A stretch of 64,000 bases of DNA from Alphaproteobacteria bacterium (GCA_005884685.1 VBAH01000072.1:124001-188000); one strand, 5' to 3'. Positions 44,556-53,011 are shown, counted from the stretch's first letter. Notes: generated from the sequence alone by a model not told the origin. Made by a program: numbers and translations.

Positions 44556-45349
44556 TCGGCGGCCCGAAGAACTTCGCGCTGCGGCTGTTGCTGATCGCCG
44601 TGTTCCTGGCGGTTTGGGAAGCCATCGTGCGCGTGTTCGAGATCCCGTTGTTCATCCTGCCGACGCCGTCGAATGTATTCACCGCGCTCTACCGCGGGAT
44701 CGCGAGTTCGCTCTATGTCGACCACGTCTGGATCACGGTCACCGAGACGCTGCTCGGTTTCGTGCTCGGCACCTCGCTCGCGTTCATGCTCGGCACCGTG
44801 ATCGCGCTGTCGCGCCCGGTCGAATATTTCCTCTATCCGTTCGTGGTGATGTTCCAGGCGATGCCGAAGGTCGCGCTCGCGCCACTGATCATCGTGTGGT
44901 TCGGCCTCGGGCTCACCTCCAAGGTGGTGAATGCCGCGCTGGTCGCGTTCTTCCCGCTGATGGTCAACACCATCGTGGGATTGCGTTCGGCCGAAGAGGA
45001 CAAGGTCAACCTGATGAAGTCGCTCGCCGCGACCCGCACGCAGATCTTCTGGATGCTGCAACTGCCGAACGCGATGCCCTATATCTTCGCCGGCCTCGAG
45101 ATCGCGATGATCTTCGCGCTGATTGGCGCGATCGTCGCCGAGTTCGTCGGCGCGCAGGCGGGACTCGGCATGCTGATCCAGAGCATGAACTTCACCATGG
45201 ACGTGGCGGGGCAATTCTCGGTGCTGCTGCTGCTGTCGCTCATCGGTCTCGGGCTCAACTGGATCGTCATAGCCGTCCGCCGCCGCGTGCTGTTCTGGGA
45301 TGCCTCGCAGAAATTCGACGCCGACGCCGCCAAGAAGGAAGCGATCTAG
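44552..45349 (+). CDS. ABC transporter permease (SsuC/TauC-like)
   Basis: 265 residues, about six membrane spans, starting inside the stop of the ATPase gene. The EAA loop reads EEDKVNLMKSLAATRTQIFW, followed by LPNAMPYIFAGLEIAMIFAL, the segment that contacts the ATPase in nitrate/sulfonate/taurine importers. The motif PTPSNVFTALYRGI near the N-terminus is also typical. It forms the membrane channel together with the ATPase and the binding protein downstream. Confidence 0.92.
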   Translation: MIGGPKNFALRLLLIAVFLAVWEAIVRVFEIPLFILPTPSNVFTALYRGIASSLYVDHVWITVTETLLGFVLGTSLAFMLGTVIALSRPVEYFLYPFVVMFQAMPKVALAPLIIVWFGLGLTSKVVNAALVAFFPLMVNTIVGLRSAEEDKVNLMKSLAATRTQIFWMLQLPNAMPYIFAGLEIAMIFALIGAIVAEFVGAQAGLGMLIQSMNFTMDVAGQFSVLLLLSLIGLGLNWIVIAVRRRVLFWDASQKFDADAAKKEAI

Positions 45350-45387
45350 GATTTCCGCTCATGCGGCGCAAAGAGAGGGAGAGACAC

Positions 45388-46443
45388 ATGAAGCGAACCA
45401 TTCTGATGTCGGCCATGCTGCTCGCGGCGAGCGCGAGCGTCGTGCAGGCGCAGACCACCGTGCGCGTCGCCTGGTGTGCCAAGACCGTATCGTCGGCCGC
45501 GGCGCCTTACGCGATCGCCACCAAGATGGGCTGGTTCGCCAAAGACGGCATCAAGGTCGAGCTGGTGCCGATGCCGGGTTCGACCGATTGCGTCAAGGCG
45601 GTCGCCACCAAGGACGTGAGCTACGGCGTGCCGTCGATCGAGCCGGTCGCGATCATTCGCCAGCAGGGCATCAAGATCAAAAACTACTACACGGCCTATC
45701 AGGCCAACATCTACGGCATCGCGGTGCCGGACGATTCGCCGATCAAGACGTTTGCCGACCTCAAGGGCAAGACAATCGGCGTCACCTCGATGGCCTCGGC
45801 CGGCGTGATCATCGCGCGCGCGCTCGCGGCGAACCACGGCTTCAACCCCGACAAGGATGTCTCGATCGTGGTTGCCGGCGAGGCGGCGCAGACCGCGGCG
45901 CTGCTGCGCAACAGGCAGGTCGATGCGCTCTCGCAGTTCGACACGCAATATGCGCTGACCGAGAACGCCGGCGCCAAGCTGCGCATGCTCGACACCAGCG
46001 AGATCGCGAAGTTTCCCTCCAACGGCTTCATCGCGCTCGAGGATACGCTTGTGAACAAACGCGCCGAGGCGGTCGCGGTCGCAAAGGGCTACGCGATGGG
46101 CACGGTATTCGCGATCGCCAACCCGGAAGCCGCGATCCGCATTTTGTGGGAGGTGTTCCCGCAGACGAAGGCGACCGGCAAGGACGAGGCAACCGCGATG
46201 CGCGACGATGTGAAGACGCTGCTCGCGCGCGCAAAGAGCTGGAGGCTCGAATCGGTCGGCGCCAAGAAGTGGGGTGAGAATATCGTCCAGAACTACGACG
46301 CCTATAGCGATTTCCTGGTGAAGAACGGCGTGCTGAAGGCGAAGGTCCCGGGCGCCGACCTCGTCGACAACAGCCTGATCGACGACATCAACAAGTTCGA
46401 TGCGGGCGAGGTCGAGAAACAGGCGAAGGGGTGGAAGGGGTAA
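45388..46443 (+). CDS. ABC transporter substrate-binding protein (NMT1/THI5-like)
   Basis: 351 residues with a signal peptide (MSAMLLAASASVVQA) and GAGGGAGAG shortly before the ATG. The mature part has VAWCAKTVSSAAAPYAIATK, MGWFAKDGIKVELVPMPGST and YGVPSIEPVAIIRQQGIKIK, characteristic of the NMT1-like family that binds pyrimidines, taurine, sulfonates, nitrate or aromatics. CAKTVSSAAAPY is less usual and may define the ligand. It completes the importer with the two preceding genes. The substrate is not determinable. Confidence 0.9.
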   Translation: MKRTILMSAMLLAASASVVQAQTTVRVAWCAKTVSSAAAPYAIATKMGWFAKDGIKVELVPMPGSTDCVKAVATKDVSYGVPSIEPVAIIRQQGIKIKNYYTAYQANIYGIAVPDDSPIKTFADLKGKTIGVTSMASAGVIIARALAANHGFNPDKDVSIVVAGEAAQTAALLRNRQVDALSQFDTQYALTENAGAKLRMLDTSEIAKFPSNGFIALEDTLVNKRAEAVAVAKGYAMGTVFAIANPEAAIRILWEVFPQTKATGKDEATAMRDDVKTLLARAKSWRLESVGAKKWGENIVQNYDAYSDFLVKNGVLKAKVPGADLVDNSLIDDINKFDAGEVEKQAKGWKG

Positions 46444-46451
46444 CTCCTCTT

Positions 46452-46526
46452 CCGCTCATGCCCGCGAAAGCGGGCATCCAGTTCTTGGCCAAAGCACTGG
46501 GTCCCCGCTTTCGCGGGGACGAGCGG
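46452..46526. repeat. Intergenic palindromic repeat, family A
   Basis: CCGCTC and GAGCGG outer arms; ATGCCCGCgaaaGCGGGCAT, spacer with CAGTTCTTGGCC, and GTCCCCGCtttcGCGGGGAC. Nearly the same as the copy at 625-693. It lies between two convergent genes, just after the binding-protein gene. Confidence 0.85.
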
Positions 46527-46534
46527 CTTGGTGG

Positions 46535-47488
46535 CTATTTCTTCAACACCCGCACCGGGCTCCCCGCCAGCCACGTTTTGATATCCTCGACCATCTGCGT
46601 GTAATAGACCTTGTAGCCCTCCTGGCTGACATAGCCGAGGTGCGGGGTGAGCACGACATTGTCGAGCTTGCGCAACGGGTGATGGAGCGGCAGCGGCTCG
46701 ACGTCGAAGGTGTCGAGCCCCGCGCCGGCGAGCTTGCGGCTTCCGAGCGCCGCGAGCAGCGACGGCTCGTCGACGATCGGGCCGCGCGAGGTGTTGATCA
46801 GGAACGCCGTCGGCTTCATCAGCGCGAGGTCCTTGCCGGTGACGAGCCCGCGCGTGCGTTGGCTGAGTTGCAGGTGAATGGAAAGGAAATCCGCCTGCCG
46901 GAAGAGGTCCTGCTTCGACACCAGCGTCGCGCCGCCGGCGCGCGCCTTCTCCTCGGTCAGGTTCTCGCTCCAGGCGATCAGCTTCATGCCGATCGCCTTG
47001 CCGATCTCGCCCACCTTGGTGCCAAGCTTGCCGAAGCCGAGCAAGCCGAGCGTCTTGCCGGCAAGCTCGATGCCGAGCGTCGATTGCCACGGCACGCCGG
47101 ACTTCATGCGGTTGTTCTCGTAGCCGATCCTGCGCGCGAGCTCGAGCATGATGCCGACCGCCAACTCTGCCGTCGGCTGACCGGCGGCCTCGGTGCCGCA
47201 CACCGTGATGCCGCGCGTCCCCGCATATTCGAGATCAATCGAGGCATTGCGCATGCCCGACGTGATCAGCAGCTTCAGGTCGGGCAACTGTTCGAGGGTG
47301 GGTTTCAGGAACGGCGTGCGCTCGCGCATCATGCAGACGATGTCGAAGCCCTTCAGCGCCGCGATGGCCGAATTCCGGTCCGCGAACGGTTCGTTGAACA
47401 CCGTCACCTCGACATCGGGAATCGACCAGTCGGCGAGTTTGGTCGCGACATTCTGATAATCGTCGAGGATCGCGCAGCGATGGGCCAT
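46535..47488 (-). CDS. D-isomer-specific 2-hydroxyacid dehydrogenase family protein
   Basis: 317 residues from MAHRCAILDDYQNVA; the longer frame upstream belongs to the tusA-like gene in another phase. The NAD-binding fingerprint is LGLLGFGKLGTKVG, followed by catalytic Arg in INTSRGPIVDE, Glu in DTFDVEPLP and His in VLTPHLGYV. This complete Arg-Glu-His set supports activity on 2-keto/2-hydroxy acids. The N-terminal region and TEAAGQPTAELAV fit the branch annotated as phosphoglycerate-dehydrogenase-like, with uncertain substrate. It is co-directional with the tusA-like gene, 20 bp downstream of it. Confidence 0.87.
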   Translation of the reverse strand: MAHRCAILDDYQNVATKLADWSIPDVEVTVFNEPFADRNSAIAALKGFDIVCMMRERTPFLKPTLEQLPDLKLLITSGMRNASIDLEYAGTRGITVCGTEAAGQPTAELAVGIMLELARRIGYENNRMKSGVPWQSTLGIELAGKTLGLLGFGKLGTKVGEIGKAIGMKLIAWSENLTEEKARAGGATLVSKQDLFRQADFLSIHLQLSQRTRGLVTGKDLALMKPTAFLINTSRGPIVDEPSLLAALGSRKLAGAGLDTFDVEPLPLHHPLRKLDNVVLTPHLGYVSQEGYKVYYTQMVEDIKTWLAGSPVRVLKK

Positions 47489-47508
47489 TTGGGTCAAGCT
47501 TTCTGCGG

Positions 47509-47733
47509 TCAGGCTTTCTTGATGCGGAACACGAACAGGCCCGGCTGATTGCTGGACGCTTCGAGCACGTCGCCGGTCTGGCCGAGCAGGTTCGGGATGT
47601 CGAGCGTGGACAACGGGTCGGTGCACTCGACCACGAGCCGGTCGCCGGCCGCAAGCCGGGTCAGCGCCTTGCGGGTCTTCAAGGCCGGCAGCGGGCAACG
47701 CAGCCCGCGCAGGTCGAGCGTGGTTTCGGACAC
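47509..47733 (-). CDS. TusA-like sulfur carrier/sulfurtransferase
   Basis: 74 residues from a GTG start at 47733 (VSETTLDLRG); no ATG start exists near the domain boundary. The TusA/SirA CPxP motif is present as LDLRGLRCPLPALKTRKALT, with the persulfide-carrying cysteine, followed by VVECTDPLSTLDIPNLL. In this setting, beside mobB, moeA, mobA and fdhD, the protein may relay sulfur for molybdenum-enzyme maturation rather than tRNA thiolation. It is divergent from mobB with 111 bp between. Confidence 0.82.
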   Translation of the reverse strand: MSETTLDLRGLRCPLPALKTRKALTRLAAGDRLVVECTDPLSTLDIPNLLGQTGDVLEASSNQPGLFVFRIKKA

Positions 47734-47844
47734 CGGCGCAAATGACGATTCCGCCGGCGCGCCGTCAAGGGGCTTGCACCATAGCCTTTCACTATATCGC
47801 CTTGCCGCGCTCGGCATGCTGCGCGCCTGCGTTATAATGACGGC

Positions 47845-48366
47845 ATGAACGTCATCGGCATCGTCGGCTGGAGCGGCGCGGGCAAGACCACCCTGCTGAC
47901 GCGCGTGATCCCGCTTCTCGCCGCGCGGGGCTTGAGCGTGTCGACGATCAAGCATGCGCACCATGGCTTCGACGTCGACCAGCCGGGCAAGGATTCGCAC
48001 ACGCATCGCACGGCGGGTGCGACCGAGGTGCTGGTGTCGTCGGCCAATCGCTTCGCGCTGATGCACGAGCTGCGCGGTGCGCCGGAGCTGCCGCTGCGCG
48101 CGCTGCTGGAGAAGCTTTCGCCGGTCGATCTCGTGCTGGTCGAGGGCTTCAAGCGCGAGGCGCATCCGAAGCTCGAAGTCTATCGCGCCTGCCTCGGCAA
48201 GCCGCTGCTCGCGCCCGAGGATCCGAATATCATCGGCGTTGCCAGCGACGGCCCGGTCGCGGCGCGCGTCCCGGTCGTTGCGCTCGACGATGTCGAGGCC
48301 GTCGCGGATATCCTCGTCACGAAAGCGGTATCGATCGATGCCGCGCTGGCGCGGGTGAGCGTCTGA
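47845..48366 (+). CDS. mobB: Molybdopterin-guanine dinucleotide biosynthesis adaptor protein MobB
   Basis: 173 residues. Walker A is GWSGAGKTTLLTRV, followed by STIKHAHHGFDVDQPGKDSH and LVEGFKREAHPKLEVYR, which are diagnostic of MobB, a GTP-binding partner of MobA in guanylating molybdopterin. A perfect TATAAT lies at 47833-47838, so transcription would begin at or next to the ATG at 47845. No Shine-Dalgarno sequence is visible, so the transcript may be leaderless. The stop overlaps the moeA start (TGATG). Confidence 0.92.
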   Translation: MNVIGIVGWSGAGKTTLLTRVIPLLAARGLSVSTIKHAHHGFDVDQPGKDSHTHRTAGATEVLVSSANRFALMHELRGAPELPLRALLEKLSPVDLVLVEGFKREAHPKLEVYRACLGKPLLAPEDPNIIGVASDGPVAARVPVVALDDVEAVADILVTKAVSIDAALARVSV

Positions 48367-49619
48367 TGGCCCAGCTCAGCGACGATTGCTTCGCGTTCGG
48401 GGGACCGCTGCTCGCGGTCGACGAGGTCGAGCGGCTGATCCATGAGCGCGTGACACCGGTCGGCGAAACCGAAACCGTCGCACTCGACGATGCGGGCGGG
48501 CGCGTGCTTGCCGCGAACGTCGTGGCACCGATCGATCTGCCGCCGTTCGACAACTCGGCCGTCGACGGCTACGCGGTGCGCCATGCCGATCTCGGCAAGG
48601 AGGAGACCAAGCTGACGATTATCGGCCGGCTGACCGCGGGGCGCGCCGCGGCGCGCGAGACCGGCCCGGGCGAGGCAATCCGCATCTTTACCGGCGCACC
48701 GATGCCGGCCGGCGCCGATACCGTGTTCATGCAGGAGGACGTGCGCGCCGCGGGGGACTTTGTGACCGTGCCGCCGGGGCTCAAGCGCGGCGCCAACCGG
48801 CGGCTGGCCGGCGAGGATGTGCCCAAAGGCGCGGTCGCCTTGCACGCCGGGCGCCGCCTGCAGCCCCAGGACCTCAGCATGGCGGCGGCGCTCGGCTTGC
48901 GGACCATGGCGGTGCGGCGGCGTGTGCGCGTTGCGATCTTTTCCACCGGCGACGAGATCGTCCAGCCGGGAACTCCCCTGCCCGCCGCGGGACTCTACGA
49001 TGCGAACCGCGCGCTTTTGCGCGGATTGCTGGCGCGGCTGGATGTTTTGGTCTCAGATCTCGGCATTCTGCGCGACGATCCCGAACAGCTTTCGCTGCGG
49101 CTTGCCGCGGCGGCGGCCGGCCACGACGTGGTACTCACCTCCGGCGGCGTCTCGACCGGCGAAGCCGACCACGTGAAGGAAGTCGTTGGCGCAGTGGGCT
49201 CGCTGGTATTCTGGCGCGTCGCGATCAAGCCCGGGCGGCCGGTCGCGATGGGGGTGCTCGGCGGCGCGGCGTTCGTCGGCCTGCCGGGCAATCCGGTCGC
49301 GGTGTTCGTGACGTTCGCCCGGGTGGTGCGGCCGCTGCTGCTGCGCCTTGCCGGCGCGGCGCCCGAGCCACTGATCGCATTGCCGGTCGTTTCGGGCTTT
49401 GCCTACAAAAAGAAGAAGGGCCGGCGCGAATATGTGCGCGTGTCGCTCACGCGGCGCGACGATGGCTCCTGTGTCGCCTCGAAGCATCCGCAGGACGGCG
49501 CCGGCGTGATCTCCTCGCTCACGGCGACGGACGGTTTGGCCGAGCTTGCCGATGATGTGACCGAGATTTCGGTCGGACAGACGATTGGGTTTCTGCCGTA
49601 TTCGGTATTGACAGGGTAA
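48366..49619 (+). CDS. moeA: Molybdopterin molybdenumtransferase MoeA
   Basis: 417 residues, coupled to mobB by one overlapping base. Features are LPPFDNSAVDGYAVRHADLG, IFTGAPMPAGADTVFMQEDV, IFSTGDEIVQPGTPLP, YDANRALLRGLL, VLTSGGVSTGEADHVKEVV and GLPGNPVAVFVTF, in the family order. The enzyme inserts molybdate into adenylated molybdopterin, giving active Moco in the cytoplasm. Length is standard. A family-A repeat separates it from convergent mobA. Confidence 0.95.
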   Translation: MAQLSDDCFAFGGPLLAVDEVERLIHERVTPVGETETVALDDAGGRVLAANVVAPIDLPPFDNSAVDGYAVRHADLGKEETKLTIIGRLTAGRAAARETGPGEAIRIFTGAPMPAGADTVFMQEDVRAAGDFVTVPPGLKRGANRRLAGEDVPKGAVALHAGRRLQPQDLSMAAALGLRTMAVRRRVRVAIFSTGDEIVQPGTPLPAAGLYDANRALLRGLLARLDVLVSDLGILRDDPEQLSLRLAAAAAGHDVVLTSGGVSTGEADHVKEVVGAVGSLVFWRVAIKPGRPVAMGVLGGAAFVGLPGNPVAVFVTFARVVRPLLLRLAGAAPEPLIALPVVSGFAYKKKKGRREYVRVSLTRRDDGSCVASKHPQDGAGVISSLTATDGLAELADDVTEISVGQTIGFLPYSVLTG

Positions 49620-49627
49620 TCTCTCAC

Positions 49628-49705
49628 CCGCTCATTCCCGCGGAGGCGGGAATCCAGTTCTTTCTTTGCGTGGCTGTGGGTCCCCGCTTTCGCGGGGACG
49701 AGCGG
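49628..49705. repeat. Intergenic palindromic repeat, family A
   Basis: CCGCTC and GAGCGG arms around ATTCCCGCggaGGCGGGAAT and GTCCCCGCtttcGCGGGGAC. The spacer reads CAGTTCTTTCTTTGCGTGG, i.e. about two TTCT units, and is the likely ancestral form of the expanded TTCT tract at 57797. It sits between convergent moeA and mobA and directly abuts the mobA stop codon. Confidence 0.85.
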
Positions 49706-50326
49706 TCAGGTTTCCGATGCCGCCAGCCGCGTCGCCCTTTCCACGTCCTCCGGCGTGTTCACATTGAAAAACGGATCGACCGGCTCGGTCGGCCAGTCGG
49801 CCAGCGCGACGCCGTGGCGCGCGGTCCACACTTCGATCTTGCGCAGATCTTCCACCGTCACGGCACGGCGCAAATCCTCGCGCAAAGCGACCGGCCAAAG
49901 GCCCACCACCGGATGGCGCCAGTCGCCCGAGTGGGCGCAGGCGAGCGGCTTCCCTTCGGCAACGCGTGCCGCATGCAGCTTTTCCACCAAATCGCGCGGC
50001 AGGAAGGGACAGTCGCCCGGCACGCTGACGACCCATTCGGTGTCAGGGCGGTTCGCTGCCGCCCAGTCCAGTCCCGCGAGGATGCCGGCGAGCGGGCCCG
50101 CGAAATCCGGCACGCTGTCGGCGACCACCGGCAAGCCGAACGAGTCAAAGCGCGCGGGGTCGCCGTTCGCATTGAGCACGATGCCGCTCGTCTGCGGGGT
50201 GATGCGCGCGAGCGCACGCTGCAGGATCGTCTCGTTGCCGATGCGGATCAGCGCCTTGTCGCCACCGCCCATGCGGCGTGCGAGGCCGCCCGCGAGGACG
50301 AGACCGAGCGGCCGGCCGGTTGTCAT
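49706..50326 (-). CDS. mobA: Molybdenum cofactor guanylyltransferase MobA
   Basis: 206 residues. The nucleotidyltransferase signature is [18 protein letters not shown], followed by [13 protein letters not shown] and [16 protein letters not shown], in which the Asp coordinates magnesium. [10 protein letters not shown] closes the domain. The enzyme transfers GMP from GTP to molybdopterin to form MGD. It is convergent with moeA and shares the Moco locus with mobB and fdhD. Confidence 0.93.
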   Translation of the reverse strand: MTTGRPLGLVLAGGLARRMGGGDKALIRIGNETILQRALARITPQTSGIVLNANGDPARFDSFGLPVVADSVPDFAGPLAGILAGLDWAAANRPDTEWVVSVPGDCPFLPRDLVEKLHAARVAEGKPLACAHSGDWRHPVVGLWPVALREDLRRAVTVEDLRKIEVWTARHGVALADWPTEPVDPFFNVNTPEDVERATRLAASET

Positions 50327-50460
50327 GGGACGAAAACTCGGGTGGCCGCCTCACCGCGAGCGGAAAGGCGGCACAAGCAGCGTGCAGGCATTCAGCAGTC
50401 CTGGCGGCGCCTCACGGCGAGGCGCTGCCTTTCCTTAGAGCGACCGCCGCGTCGCCGCAA

Positions 50461-50751
50461 TCAGCGTCCCGAAGCCATTCCGCGGATGCCGCCGACGAAA
50501 TTCGAGCCGAAGCTGCCCGCAAAGAACGAGATGGTCGCAAGACCGATGAGGCCCGCGCTCTCGGCCGCCGGCCCCAGTATCGCGACCAGGATGACCGCTG
50601 AAATCGCAGCGACGATCCCGCCGCACATCGGGCAGTTCGGCGGCCAGTCTCCCGGCTCGACACCGCCCCCTCCGCCGACACGCGGAAAACGGATCGGCCA
50701 GCCCGTGCCGCACCACCCGACAAACGCTGCGATAAGATAGTTCTGCCACAT
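50461..50751 (-). CDS. Small membrane protein with CxxC motif
   Basis: 96 residues from ATG 50751, with GGGGGAG seven bases upstream. An N-terminal span (WQNYLIAAFVGWCGTGWPI) is followed by a Gly/Pro loop with NCPMCGG and by two short hydrophobic spans (IVAAISAVILVAILG and AGLIGLATISFFAGSFG). The CxxC could be a redox or metal site, but no family is recognised. It lies between mobA and fdhD on the same strand; a role in molybdoenzyme maturation is only a positional guess. Confidence 0.6.
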   Translation of the reverse strand: MWQNYLIAAFVGWCGTGWPIRFPRVGGGGGVEPGDWPPNCPMCGGIVAAISAVILVAILGPAAESAGLIGLATISFFAGSFGSNFVGGIRGMASGR

Positions 50752-50832
50752 GTCGCGTCTCCCCCGTGTAAAGCCCGGAAAAACGAAGGGCGCGCAATGC
50801 GATCCCAAGTTGTTGAGTCTGTCGAATCATAA

Positions 50833-51735
50833 TCAATCGTCGTGCACCGCTGCTTTGCGGCGGTGCTTGCCGCTTTCCTCCTCGACGTAAGAGAGATCCT
50901 GATCGAACACGATGCGATCTTCGCCCGCGAGCGCGACGAAACGCTTGCCGCGCGCGCGGCCGATCAGGGTGAGCCCCGCCTTGCGCGCAAGCTCGACGCC
51001 CCAGGCAGTGAAGCCAGAGCGCGACACGAGAATCGGTATGCCCATGCGCACCGTCTTGATCACCATCTCGGAGGTGAGCCGGCCGGTGGTGTAGAAGATT
51101 TTGTCGTGCGCGCTGACGCGGTTCTGGAACATCCAGCCGGCGATCTTGTCGACCGCGTTATGTCGCCCCACGTCCTCCATGTAGACGAGCGGGCGGTCGC
51201 CCTCGGCCAGCACGCAGCCATGGATCGCGCCTGCCTCGAGATAGAGCGAAGGCGTGGTGTTGATCTTGTTGGTCAGCGCATAGAGCCATGAGGTGCGCAA
51301 GGTCGCGGCCGGAAGCGTCACCCCGTCGATCAACTCCATCAGGTCGCCAAAGGCGGTGCCCTGCGCGCAGCCCGAGGTCTGGGTGCGTTTTCGCAGCTTG
51401 TCCTCGTAGTCCGTCTCACGCTCGGTGCGCACGATCGCGACCGCGAGGTCATGGTCGTAATCGACGCCGGTCACGACGTCGTCTGCCCGCAGCATGTTCT
51501 GATTGAGCAAATAGCCGATCGCCAGATAGTCCGGGTAATCGCCGATCGTCATCGCGGTGACGATCTCCTGGCGGTTGAGGTAGATCGTGAGCGCGCGCTC
51601 GACCGTGACCGAGGTGGTCACCGCCGCGCCGGTCTGATCCACGCCCGTGACGCGCTCGGTCAGCCGCGGGTCCGCCGGGTTGGGGCGGATGAGGTAGGTA
51701 TCAGTTGCTTTCTCGAAGGTCACTTGAGTTGCCAT
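50833..51735 (-). CDS. fdhD: FdhD-family sulfurtransferase for formate dehydrogenase
   Basis: 300 residues from MATQVTFEKATD. Landmarks are ERALTIYLNRQEIVTAMTIG, YPDYLAIGYLLNQNMLRADD, the cysteine loop RTQTSGCAQG, HGCVLAEGDRPLVYMEDVGR, HNAVDKIAGWMF, KIFYTTGRLTSEMV and PILVSRSGFTAWGVELA. FdhD passes sulfur from IscS to the Mo-bis-MGD cofactor of formate dehydrogenase. The catalytic loop holds one cysteine here (TSGCAQG) rather than the CxxC of E. coli FdhD. No formate dehydrogenase gene lies in the window. Confidence 0.9.
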   Translation of the reverse strand: MATQVTFEKATDTYLIRPNPADPRLTERVTGVDQTGAAVTTSVTVERALTIYLNRQEIVTAMTIGDYPDYLAIGYLLNQNMLRADDVVTGVDYDHDLAVAIVRTERETDYEDKLRKRTQTSGCAQGTAFGDLMELIDGVTLPAATLRTSWLYALTNKINTTPSLYLEAGAIHGCVLAEGDRPLVYMEDVGRHNAVDKIAGWMFQNRVSAHDKIFYTTGRLTSEMVIKTVRMGIPILVSRSGFTAWGVELARKAGLTLIGRARGKRFVALAGEDRIVFDQDLSYVEEESGKHRRKAAVHDD

Positions 51736-51805
51736 GCCGGCAGAATATAGGGCGGCGAGGGCGACGATGGCCAAAACTGCTTGTCGTGCAAGCAGGGTAA
51801 GCTTA

Positions 51806-51827
51806 CGTTCTAACGCTTGTTAGAACG
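51806..51827. promoter_or_regulatory. Palindromic operator upstream of toxin-antitoxin module
   Basis: CGTTCTAACgcttGTTAGAACG, a perfect 9-bp inverted repeat with a 4-bp spacer, ends 11 bp before the antitoxin ATG at 51839. Autorepression by the antitoxin or by the toxin-antitoxin complex through such a site is the norm for type II modules. Confidence 0.75.
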
Positions 51828-51838
51828 CGAGGTGCCCC

Positions 51839-52063
51839 ATGATCAAGCTGAAAATCACCAAAATCGGCAATTCGCTGGGGGTCGTGCTCCCAAAGGAAGC
51901 TTTGGCCCGTCTTAAGGTGGATCAGGGAGATTCCGTCTTTCTTACCGAGGCACCCGACGGATATCGCATCACTCTTTACGATGAGCAGTTGGGAATCCAG
52001 CTCGCCGAGGCTCGGGAGATCATGCGTAGGCGGAGAAACGCACTACGCGAACTTGCCAAATGA
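51839..52063 (+). CDS. AbrB/MazE-like antitoxin
   Basis: 74 residues. GAGG at 51829-51832 is six bases before the ATG. The N-terminal swapped-hairpin DNA-binding domain reads KLKITKIGNSLGVVLPKEAL then LKVDQGDSVFLTEAPDGYRI, the SpoVT/AbrB pattern. The C-terminal part is a helical, charged tail (LAEAREIMRRRRNALRELAK) that would fold onto the toxin. The stop overlaps the toxin start (ATGA at 52060). Its partner is a Doc toxin, whereas the classical Doc partner is Phd. Confidence 0.88.
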   Translation: MIKLKITKIGNSLGVVLPKEALARLKVDQGDSVFLTEAPDGYRITLYDEQLGIQLAEAREIMRRRRNALRELAK

Positions 52064-52452
52064 ACGAGCCGGTCTGGCTCCTGCTTGAAGCGATCCTGGC
52101 CGCACATGATGCGCAGCTAGCCGAGCATTGCGGGGGAGCGGGCGTGCGCGACCAAGGCCTTTTGGATTCGGCGCTCGCCTGCCCGCTGAATCTTTTCGCT
52201 TACGGAGAGCCCTCGCTGCCAAGGCTCGCGGCTTCCTATGCCTTCGGCATCGCCCGCACTCACCCTTTTGTCGATGGCAATAAGCGCACCGCAGTGGTCG
52301 CCGCGGAACTTTTCGTTGGCCTCAATGGATTTGACCTAACGGCCGATGATGTCGAATTGGTTCAGACCTTCTTGGCCTTGGCCGCTGGCGAGCTCACGGA
52401 AGAGGAACTCGCGGCCTGGATCGACCGCAACACGCACGTGCGTTCTGCGTAG
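52060..52452 (+). CDS. Doc-type (death-on-curing) toxin of a type II toxin-antitoxin module
   Basis: 130 residues. The Fic/Doc motif is THPFVDGNKRTAVVAAELFV, with His, the Asp-Gly-Asn-Lys-Arg loop and the following helix; the lysine after GN marks Doc rather than AMP-transferring Fic proteins. GGAGVRDQGLLDSALACPLN near the N-terminus is a further Doc feature. Doc phosphorylates EF-Tu at a conserved threonine and halts translation, as known for the P1 homologue. The active-site loop appears intact, so the toxin is probably functional. Translation is coupled to the antitoxin. Confidence 0.92.
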   Translation: MNEPVWLLLEAILAAHDAQLAEHCGGAGVRDQGLLDSALACPLNLFAYGEPSLPRLAASYAFGIARTHPFVDGNKRTAVVAAELFVGLNGFDLTADDVELVQTFLALAAGELTEEELAAWIDRNTHVRSA

Positions 52453-52455
52453 GAG

Positions 52456-52656
52456 TCAGGCCGAAGCCTTGGCCATGCCGCCGAGATCGGGCTCGGGGCT
52501 GACGCCGCGGTGGGCGTGCTTGGCGCGCCACTTCGGGCCGGGGCCGCGCATGTAGTGCCGCTCGGGGCGATAGTCGTTGAACAGGTCGGAGGTCACGGTG
52601 CGCCAGAGGTCAGCGACGGCCTTGCCGATGCTTGGGGTTTTGTTTTTCTTGGCCAT
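52456..52656 (-). CDS. Small basic protein of unknown function
   Basis: 66 residues starting MAKKNKTPSIGKAVADLWRT, with a distinctive YRPERHYMRGPGPKWRAKHA segment near the C-terminus. It is hydrophilic and basic (about 14 Lys/Arg), with no membrane span. It converges on the Doc toxin gene with 3 bp between. I do not recognise the family. Confidence 0.55.
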   Translation of the reverse strand: MAKKNKTPSIGKAVADLWRTVTSDLFNDYRPERHYMRGPGPKWRAKHAHRGVSPEPDLGGMAKASA

Positions 52657-53011
52657 GACACATTCCCGTCCTCCAGGCGGGTCCCGACTGCCGGGTCCGC
52701 TTTTTGGTCGCGACGGATGCCCGCCTGGTTCAGCGACACGATGCGACCGAATTGGTTAAAATTCGTTACAACTTCGCCCGCGGACTCTTGCGGAACTGCG
52801 AATATTGTTTCCGAAGTTTTACCGGCACCGCAGACAGATGCGCGCTGTCCGCGCCTGGCGATGCGGTGGCAATCACACCGGGTGACGAGATCGGCTCGCG
52901 CTCGGTTGAACCGGTGCGTGAGCACCCCCGATACCAATCGGGCAGGCTGGCAATACATTGTATCGGCCCCGCGCGGCGGAGACGCGCAGGGTGGGGGAAT
53001 CGTGAGCGCGC
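52657..53011. other. 355-bp intergenic region without supported gene
   Basis: Frames open on both strands are arginine-rich or lack start signals. The sequence around 52740-52850 is locally less GC-rich (GGTTAAAATTCGTTACAACT at 52755-52774) and could host the promoter of the small basic protein gene. No repeat-family copy or hairpin stands out. Confidence 0.5.
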
